Part shown: one piece after another, positions 1-5,425 of the stretch
Position numbering within the stretch: position 1 is the stretch's first letter
Layout: the number at the start of each line of letters is the position of its first letter
Assembly: GCA_964438715.1 (NCBI GenBank)
Contig: CAYTLQ010000279.1
Location: 1 to 8,790, forward strand
Direction: 5' to 3'
DNA from: CAYTLQ01 sp964438715
GTDB taxonomy: Bacteria > Bacteroidota > Ignavibacteria > Ignavibacteriales > Ignavibacteriaceae
DNA: 8,790 nucleotides
Translations under genes and position numbers: made by a program
The notes under the pieces: model-generated
What the model was told of the DNA's origin: nothing
Databases searched by the model: none
Seen by the model: the letters and a program-made list of their open reading frames with translations, nothing else

Positions 1-225
1 GAATTAATCTCAAAAATTAAAAACGCCATTAAAACCGGAGCTTCTCCAAGGCATGTTCCGGCAAAAATAATTTCTGTGCCCGATATTCCAAGAACAATCA
101 GTGGAAAAAAGGTTGAACTCGCAGTTACCAGATTACTAAACGGATTAGATATTGATAATAAAGATGCACTTGCTAATCCCGAATCCCTTCGATACTTCTA
201 CGAACTTAAATCAAAACTTGATTAA
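1..225 (+). CDS. Acetoacetyl-CoA synthetase-type acyl-CoA ligase, C-terminal fragment
   Basis: The reading frame is open from base 1 and ends at TAA 223-225, giving the last 74 residues of a protein that begins outside the window. The fragment contains SPRHVP, then VPDIPRTISGKKVE, the C-terminal subdomain segment of ANL-superfamily acyl-CoA synthetases. The lysine of SGKK is the expected catalytic lysine of the adenylation half-reaction. The tail ALANPESLRYF is what I recall as characteristic of acetoacetate-CoA ligases rather than of acetyl-CoA synthetases. These enzymes activate acetoacetate with ATP and CoA in the cytoplasm. Because only the C-terminus is visible, the superfamily is secure and the substrate is probable. 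The gene lies upstream of a MutY-like gene in the same direction. A 2-oxoacid dehydrogenase operon follows further on; acetoacetate is an end product of leucine degradation, so a metabolic link is possible. Confidence 0.85.
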   Translation, partial: ELISKIKNAIKTGASPRHVPAKIISVPDIPRTISGKKVELAVTRLLNGLDIDNKDALANPESLRYFYELKSKLD

Positions 226-263
226 TAATTACCAGAAAATGGTGTAATATCAGGCTAACTAAA

Positions 264-1046
264 ATTAAAGTACTTAGTTTCAGGAAAAAAATTCTTTCCT
301 GGTATCGACTTAATAAAAGAGATTTACCCTGGCGCAATACCCAGAACCCTTATTACATACTTGTTTCAGAATTTATGTTGCAACAAACGCAAGTTAGTCG
401 AGTTATTAAAAGTTATGCCAGATTTATAGAAAGATTTCCTGACTCTAATTCTTTGGCAAAAGCAAGACTAAGAACCGTTTTGAGATATTGGGTTGGTTTA
501 GGATTTAATAGCAGAGCGAAAAGATTACACGACACTGTAAAAATTATTCAAAACAAATACTGTGGTAAAATTCCTTCAACTTATGATGAGCTTAGGGAGC
601 TTCCCGGTATAGGGGATTATTCGGCAAATGCTCTTCTTGCATTTATTTATAACAAGCCTGTACCTGTAATTGATGTTAACATAAAAAGAGTGCTACTTGA
701 AGAATTTGCCTGGCTGAAGAATGCAGATATAAATGAAATAAAATTAATTGCTAAGCAACTTGTTCCTAAAGGTCGAAGCAGAATATGGCATAATGCATTG
801 ATGGATTATGGATCTGCGTTTACGGCGGAGCAGAAGAAAAAATTGGTTCCTGCAAAAAAACAGAGTACATTCATTGGTTCGAGAAGACAGGTAAGAGGGA
901 AAATTATAAGGCTTCTTCTTCAGAAAAAATCTCTTTCCTTTAATGAAATTCATACACAGACAAAACATCCGGATTTAACTTCAATTATTCAGGAATTACA
1001 AACAGAAAAAGTTATTAAAGTAAAAAACGGCAAAGTAACGATTTAA
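264..1046 (+). CDS. MutY-like HhH-GPD adenine DNA glycosylase lacking the Fe-S cluster; start uncertain
   Basis: Base-excision repair glycosylase of the MutY type, expected to remove adenine mispaired with 8-oxoguanine or guanine. Counting from an assumed ATT start at 264 there are 260 residues: RDLPWR at 19-24, SEFMLQQTQV at 35-44 with catalytic Glu36, the helix-hairpin-helix LPGIG at 113-117, and catalytic Asp137 in VIDVNIKRV. Glu36/Asp137 match E. coli MutY Glu37/Asp138 closely, which supports a start in this region. The first in-frame ATG is 375, but using it would delete WYR, LPWR and the catalytic Glu. From the stop at 219-221 to 375 there is no in-frame ATG, GTG or TTG, so a rare ATT/ATC/ATA start or a sequence change must be invoked. 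After ALMDYGSAF the four-Cys cluster motif is absent and there is no NUDIX-like domain. The tail has a GSRRQVRGKI motif and resembles a small winged helix. Specificity is therefore uncertain. Confidence 0.8.
   Translation: MKVLSFRKKILSWYRLNKRDLPWRNTQNPYYILVSEFMLQQTQVSRVIKSYARFIERFPDSNSLAKARLRTVLRYWVGLGFNSRAKRLHDTVKIIQNKYCGKIPSTYDELRELPGIGDYSANALLAFIYNKPVPVIDVNIKRVLLEEFAWLKNADINEIKLIAKQLVPKGRSRIWHNALMDYGSAFTAEQKKKLVPAKKQSTFIGSRRQVRGKIIRLLLQKKSLSFNEIHTQTKHPDLTSIIQELQTEKVIKVKNGKVTI
281..301 (+). repeat. Perfect 7-bp inverted repeat (hairpin) in the MutY-like initiation region
   Basis: CAGGAAA at 281-287 and TTTCCTG at 295-301 are exact reverse complements separated by a 7-base loop, AAAATTC. 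In RNA this would form a short hairpin. It contains an AGGAAA sequence that could act as a ribosome-binding site and places a possible ATT start (291-293) in the loop. It also lies inside the conserved reading frame (FRKKILSW), so coding constraint or chance may explain it. There is no T-run after it, so it is not a typical intrinsic terminator. Confidence 0.4.
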
Positions 1047-1072
1047 TTGACTTGTTTCTTAATATTAAATCT

Positions 1073-1101
1073 TTGTCATTTCCCATATCTTTAATTATAA
1101 C
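1073..1101 (+). promoter_or_regulatory. Candidate sigma70-like promoter for the lpdA-lipB-E1-E2-lipA operon
   Basis: TTGTCA at 1073-1078 and TATAAC at 1096-1101 are separated by exactly 17 bases. Each hexamer differs by one base from the TTGACA/TATAAT consensus. The pair lies in the 156-bp gap between the MutY-like stop and the lpdA start, the only sizeable gap upstream of the operon, and would give a leader of roughly 95 nt. Members of the Bacteroidota often use a different -33/-7 consensus, and AT-rich spacers produce such matches by chance. Confidence 0.35.
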
Positions 1102-1188
1102 AATGAGTTACGGAATCGGAGAATTAGCAATATATTTTATTATTCGTACCACTATGATTATATTATTTGCTCGATTTTATAACTTTCC

Positions 1189-1193
1189 AGGAA
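1189..1193 (+). promoter_or_regulatory. Ribosome-binding site deciding the lpdA start
   Basis: AGGAA at 1189-1193 lies 9 bases upstream of ATG 1203. It supports 1203 over the in-frame TTG at 1167, which would add 12 residues (MLDFITFQEYVL) that are not part of the lipoamide dehydrogenase fold and has no comparable Shine-Dalgarno sequence. Confidence 0.6.
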
Positions 1194-1202
1194 TATGTGT
1201 TA

Positions 1203-2606
1203 ATGGCAAAAATATTTGATGTGGCTGTTTTAGGAGGGGGACCCGGTGGATATGTAGCTGCTATTCGTGCGGCGCAATTAGGGTTTAAAACAGTTGTTAT
1301 CGATAAAGACAATTTAGGGGGGATATGTTTAAATTGGGGATGTATTCCCACAAAATCACTTCTTAAGAATGCAGAACTCTATGACAATCTTAAGCATCAC
1401 GCGGCTGATTTTGGAATTTCGTACTCAGACCTCAGTTTCGATTTCACAAAGATAATCGCACGAAGCAGAGATATCTCCTCAAAAATTACCAGAAATGTTG
1501 AAATGTTGGTGAAAAAAAATAAGATTGAAAGAATCAGAGGATTTGGGAAATTAGCTTCAAAAAATGAGATTGAAATTTTAAATGGTGATGGCAGTTTTAT
1601 GGAGAAGATTTCTGCCGGTAAAATAATAATTGCAACCGGAGCCAGACCCAGAGTTTTACCCCAAATACCGGTAGATCATAAGCAGATTATAACAAGCACT
1701 GAGGCAATGAGTTTGTCAGAACTACCTAAAGAGCTTGTAATTGTAGGCGCCGGAGCAATTGGAGTTGAGTTTGCATATTTTTATTCCGTACTTGGAACCA
1801 AAGTAACCATCGTTGAAATGATGGATTATATTCTCCCGATAGAAGATGAAGAGATTTCACTTACATTACAAAAAAACTTCCAGAAGCGGGGAATAAATAT
1901 TATTACCGGCGCTACGGTCGAAAAAGCTGTGCCCGCTGGTGATAAAGTAAATGTTACTATTAAGCAGGGTGAAAAGACTATTAATTTAAGTGCTGATAAA
2001 GTTCTTAGCGAAATTGGAGTTACGGGGAATATAGAGGGAATAGGATTAGAAGAGCTTGGAATAGAAATATTTAAAAATCATATTAAAGTCAATAAATCAA
2101 ACTACCAGACAAATGTACCTGGTATTTATGCAATAGGTGATGTAATTGGCCCACCATGGCTAGCGCATGTCGCATCTGCAGAAGCTATACATTGCGTAGA
2201 ACAATTTAAGGGACACACATCCGGAGAAATTGATTATAATTCCATTCCCGGATGTACATATTGTCAACCTCAGGTTGCAAGTATTGGTCTGACCGAGAAA
2301 AAAGCCAAAGAAGCAGGTTATAAAATAAAAGTCGGGAAATTTCCATTCATGGCTTCCGGTAAGGCGTTTGCCATTGGTGAGAGGGAGGGGTTTGTAAAAC
2401 TTATTTTTGATGAAAAGTATGGTGAACTTCTCGGAGCTCATATAATCGGGTCGGAAGCAACAGAACTGATCGCAGAATTAGGTCTTGCAAAATCACATGG
2501 TGCAACCGCTGAAACCATTCTAAAAACTATACATGCACACCCGACTTTGTCTGAGTCAATAATGGAAGCAGCTGCGAATGCAAATGGTGAAGCCATCCAC
2601 ATTTAG
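1203..2606 (+). CDS. lpdA: Dihydrolipoyl dehydrogenase (E3)
   Basis: Cytoplasmic FAD-dependent flavoprotein that reoxidises dihydrolipoyl groups on E2 and passes electrons to NAD+. The protein is 467 residues from ATG 1203, normal for the family. The N-terminal FAD-binding Rossmann motif GGGPGG is at 11-16. The redox-active disulfide is in CLNWGCIPTK (Cys42 and Cys47). A second, NAD-binding GAGAIG motif lies near residue 182. FAD contact segment YAIGDV is in the middle-to-C-terminal part, and the dimer-interface catalytic pair is in HAHPTLSE (His446, Glu451). All key residues are present. It is the first gene of the operon and overlaps lipB by 29 nt. As the E3 here it presumably serves the E1/E2 encoded downstream, but could also serve other lipoylated complexes such as 2-oxoglutarate dehydrogenase or glycine cleavage. 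Confidence 0.95.
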   Translation: MAKIFDVAVLGGGPGGYVAAIRAAQLGFKTVVIDKDNLGGICLNWGCIPTKSLLKNAELYDNLKHHAADFGISYSDLSFDFTKIIARSRDISSKITRNVEMLVKKNKIERIRGFGKLASKNEIEILNGDGSFMEKISAGKIIIATGARPRVLPQIPVDHKQIITSTEAMSLSELPKELVIVGAGAIGVEFAYFYSVLGTKVTIVEMMDYILPIEDEEISLTLQKNFQKRGINIITGATVEKAVPAGDKVNVTIKQGEKTINLSADKVLSEIGVTGNIEGIGLEELGIEIFKNHIKVNKSNYQTNVPGIYAIGDVIGPPWLAHVASAEAIHCVEQFKGHTSGEIDYNSIPGCTYCQPQVASIGLTEKKAKEAGYKIKVGKFPFMASGKAFAIGEREGFVKLIFDEKYGELLGAHIIGSEATELIAELGLAKSHGATAETILKTIHAHPTLSESIMEAAANANGEAIHI

Positions 2607-3288
2607 AGCTTTGTGCGTTGTTGATGCAGGATTGATGGAGTATGAAGAAGCCTGGGAGTTCCAGAAGTCAATATTTCATCAGCGGCTTGATAACAAAGTT
2701 CCTGATACACTAATTCTCCTTGAACATTCTCATACTTATACTTTGGGAAAAGTTGCTAAGAAAGAGCATTTGCTGTTTAGCGAGTTTGAATTAAAGGAAA
2801 AAGGAATTAGTGTTTTCGATATCGATAGAGGAGGGGATATAACATATCATGGTCCCGGGCAGTTGGTTGCTTATCCAATTATAAATCTGAACGATTGGGT
2901 TCCTGATTCGCATAAATATCTCAGAGCTTTAGAGGATGTTTTGATTTCAGTATGTGCCGAATTCGGAATTGAATCAGGCAGAAATCCTCTTAACACGGGC
3001 GTTTGGGTTGGTAATAACAAGATTGCGGCAATCGGTATAAAAATTTCTAAATGGGTAACTATGCACGGCATAGCTCTTAATGTGAATACCGATTTAACAA
3101 TGTTTAATGGTATTGTCCCTTGCGGAGTAAAAGAGGGTGGTGTTACTTCTCTAAGTCTGCAGGCAGGAAAAAGTATCGCAATGAATACAGTGAAAAAATC
3201 ATTTGTTAAAAATTTTGCTGATATCTTTCATTATTCTAACATAGATTATTCTGAATATGAATTGGTATCTGGCAGTTTAAAACAATAA
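2578..3288 (+). CDS. lipB: Lipoyl(octanoyl) transferase LipB
   Basis: Transfers the octanoyl group from octanoyl-acyl carrier protein to the lysine of lipoyl domains, the first step of endogenous lipoate assembly. The protein is 236 residues, with the family motif RGGDITYHGPGQ at 84-95. The catalytic Lys148 is in NKIAAIGIK and the catalytic Cys182 in IVPCGV, with MHGIALNVN between them, as in cysteine/lysine-dyad LipB enzymes. Two ATGs, 2578 and 2584, are in frame. GGAAG at 2564-2568 lies 9 bases before 2578, so I chose that one. The gene begins inside the last codons of lpdA (29-nt overlap in another frame), which suggests translational coupling. The next gene, E1, follows 8 nt after its stop. 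Its natural substrates include the two lipoyl domains of the E2 encoded downstream. Confidence 0.95.
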   Translation: MQMVKPSTFRALCVVDAGLMEYEEAWEFQKSIFHQRLDNKVPDTLILLEHSHTYTLGKVAKKEHLLFSEFELKEKGISVFDIDRGGDITYHGPGQLVAYPIINLNDWVPDSHKYLRALEDVLISVCAEFGIESGRNPLNTGVWVGNNKIAAIGIKISKWVTMHGIALNVNTDLTMFNGIVPCGVKEGGVTSLSLQAGKSIAMNTVKKSFVKNFADIFHYSNIDYSEYELVSGSLKQ

Positions 3289-3296
3289 GGAAATCA

Positions 3297-5408
3297 ATGT
3301 CAAAAAAAGAAGCTGTAAAAAGACAGGAAGTTCATAAAGGCAGAGTCTCTACAAGGGTAGGAAATCCAATCTCCCAGGTAAAAAATAATGGCTCTCATAA
3401 GTTGTTTACCAAAGATGAGGCACTTAGATACTTTTCTTCAATGTATCTCGCCCGACAGATCGATTGGAAAGCAATGAACTACCTTAAACAGGGAAAGTCT
3501 TTCTTCCATATTGCAGGTGCCGGACATGAGGCAGTTCAGGTTGCATTTGCATCACTATTAAATCCTACGGTTGACTGGATTTTTCCATATTACAGAGATC
3601 TGGCTCTTGTTCTTGCTTTGGGAGTATCCCCTAAAGATTTTTTCCTGCAATGCTTTGCTAAAGCCGATGATCCTTCAGGTGGTGGGCGGCAATTGCCTTG
3701 TCATTGGGGTGCAACTCACATAAATCTTCCATCTCAGTCTTCGCCAACCGGAACACAATTTCTGCAGGCAGTTGGTACTGCTCTGGCATCAGTGAACAAA
3801 GGAATTAATAATGTCTCCTATGTTAGTTCGGGTGAAGGAACTACGAGTCAGGGTGAGTTTCATGAAGCTGTGAACTGGGCAAGCCGGGAAAAGTTACCCG
3901 TAATTTTTGTTATTCAGAATAATAAATACGCTATCTCTGTTCATGTTTCGAAACAAAGCGGCGGTGAGGGGCATTCGATTTCTGAAATGATGGCTGGTTA
4001 TAGCAACCTTTTACGACTGAAATTTGATGGTACTAATTTTTACGAATCTCTTGAGTCTGCTAAAAAAGCTATTGCTTATGCAAAAGAAGGAAAAGGCCCG
4101 GTACTAGTGGAAGCAGAGGTGGTAAGACTTCACTCCCATTCATCTTCTGATGACCACAAAAAATATCGTACCACAGATGAATTACAAAAGGATCTTGAAA
4201 AATGTCCAATCGAACAGTTTGTAAAATATACCGCTGAACATGGAATATTAAGCAGTGAAGAAATTGAAGAAACAAAACGAAAAATAGATGCGCTGATTGA
4301 TGAGCAGGCAAAAGAAGCACTTTTGGCTGATGAGGTTGAACCAAAAACAGCCGCAAGATTTGTCTTCGATGAAAGTGGTTATGCATCTACTCTTGAATAC
4401 GAATCCAGGGAGCCATCCGGTAATCCTATTGTGATGGTGGATGCAATAAATCATGCTCTTCATGAGGAACTTGAATTAAATCCGGATATTTATGTATTTG
4501 GCGAAGATATTGCAGACGGGAAAGGTGGTGTCTTTACAGCCACAAAGGGGCTATCGACCCGTTTCGGAAGCAAGAGAGTATTTAATTCTCCTCTTGCTGA
4601 AGCTAGCATTGCAGGTGTAGCTGCCGGAATGGCAATCGCAGGTTTGAAACCGGTCGTTGAAATCCAGTTTGGCGATTATATCTGGCCCGCCTTTATGCAA
4701 TATAAAGATGAGATTGCTACTTTTCGTTACAGATCTAATAATCGTTGGACAACACCTGTTGTTACTCGTGTAGCTGTTGGTGGATATATCCATGGCGGTT
4801 TATATCACAGTCAAAACATCGAATCTATTTTCGCACATATTCCGGGTATATTAATTGCTTATCCGTCAAATGCGGCAGACGCAAAAGGACTTTTGAAAAC
4901 TGCTTGTCGCTTGCAAGACCCTGTTTTATTCTGTGAACATAAAGGGCTATATCGACAAAGTTTTGCAATGAGTCCTGAACCCGATGCAGATTATTTGATT
5001 CCATTCGGAAAGGCAAAAGTAGTTAGGCAGGGTAATGATATAACGGTAATTTCTTATGGCGCTACTCTTTGGGATTCTGTCTTTGCAGCTAAAAAACTTG
5101 AGGATGAAGGTTTCTCCGTGGAAGTAATTGACATACGGACTTTAATTCCGCTGGATGTAGAGACGATTTTCTATTCAGTTAAAAAAACCAATAAAGTTAT
5201 TGTTGTACACGAGGACACTTTGACAGCGGGTTTTGGCGCTGAAATTTCAGCCCGGGTTGCTGAAGAATGTTTTGAATATCTTGATGCACCTATTAAACGC
5301 ATTGCGGCCAAAGACTGCCATATTCCATACGCCCCATTACTTGAAAATGAAATCCTGCCATCGAGACAGGAAATTTATAATAAAATTAAAGAATTGTTGA
5401 ATTATTAA
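3297..5408 (+). CDS. 2-oxoacid dehydrogenase E1, fused alpha and beta subunits (branched-chain type likely)
   Basis: Thiamine-diphosphate-dependent E1 that decarboxylates a 2-oxoacid and acylates the lipoyl arms of E2. The 703-residue protein joins both subunits of a heterotetrameric E1. The alpha part spans about 36-340: GHEAVQVAF, YYRDLAL, the ThDP/Mg2+ motif beginning GEGTTSQG at 179 and ending NN at 208-209, and the loop HSSSDDHKKYR from 281. GEG rather than GDG and the HSSSDD loop resemble the branched-chain enzyme BCKDH E1 alpha; Ser282 aligns with its phosphorylated serine. A linker follows. The beta part spans about 377-703, with FGEDIADGKGG (Glu403), NSPLAEASIAG and YHSQNIESIFAHIPG. 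The first 35 residues are basic and lie outside the fold. AAGGAA precedes the ATG at a normal distance. The substrate could be branched-chain 2-oxoacids, pyruvate or both; the sequence does not settle this. Confidence 0.93.
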   Translation: MSKKEAVKRQEVHKGRVSTRVGNPISQVKNNGSHKLFTKDEALRYFSSMYLARQIDWKAMNYLKQGKSFFHIAGAGHEAVQVAFASLLNPTVDWIFPYYRDLALVLALGVSPKDFFLQCFAKADDPSGGGRQLPCHWGATHINLPSQSSPTGTQFLQAVGTALASVNKGINNVSYVSSGEGTTSQGEFHEAVNWASREKLPVIFVIQNNKYAISVHVSKQSGGEGHSISEMMAGYSNLLRLKFDGTNFYESLESAKKAIAYAKEGKGPVLVEAEVVRLHSHSSSDDHKKYRTTDELQKDLEKCPIEQFVKYTAEHGILSSEEIEETKRKIDALIDEQAKEALLADEVEPKTAARFVFDESGYASTLEYESREPSGNPIVMVDAINHALHEELELNPDIYVFGEDIADGKGGVFTATKGLSTRFGSKRVFNSPLAEASIAGVAAGMAIAGLKPVVEIQFGDYIWPAFMQYKDEIATFRYRSNNRWTTPVVTRVAVGGYIHGGLYHSQNIESIFAHIPGILIAYPSNAADAKGLLKTACRLQDPVLFCEHKGLYRQSFAMSPEPDADYLIPFGKAKVVRQGNDITVISYGATLWDSVFAAKKLEDEGFSVEVIDIRTLIPLDVETIFYSVKKTNKVIVVHEDTLTAGFGAEISARVAEECFEYLDAPIKRIAAKDCHIPYAPLLENEILPSRQEIYNKIKELLNY

Positions 5409-5425
5409 AGGATTTTGAGAAATCA

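Noticed and set aside
228..248. Imperfect stem (ATTACC / GGTGTAAT) just after the acyl-CoA ligase stop
   Set aside because: Only six pairs with a bulge, AT-rich and not followed by a T-run, so it does not support an intrinsic terminator call.
1167..1202. Alternative TTG start for lpdA at 1167
   Set aside because: It adds 12 residues not typical of dihydrolipoyl dehydrogenases; ATG 1203 has AGGAA 9 bases upstream and gives the usual short lead to the FAD motif.
4069..4463. Minus-strand open frames inside the E1 gene
   Set aside because: They lie wholly within a strongly conserved coding gene, have no ribosome site, and their products resemble no protein I recognise; they are antisense shadows.
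4745..4936. Plus-strand 63-codon frame inside the E1 beta part
   Set aside because: It is out of frame within conserved E1 beta sequence, Cys/Ser-rich without family resemblance, and best explained as chance.
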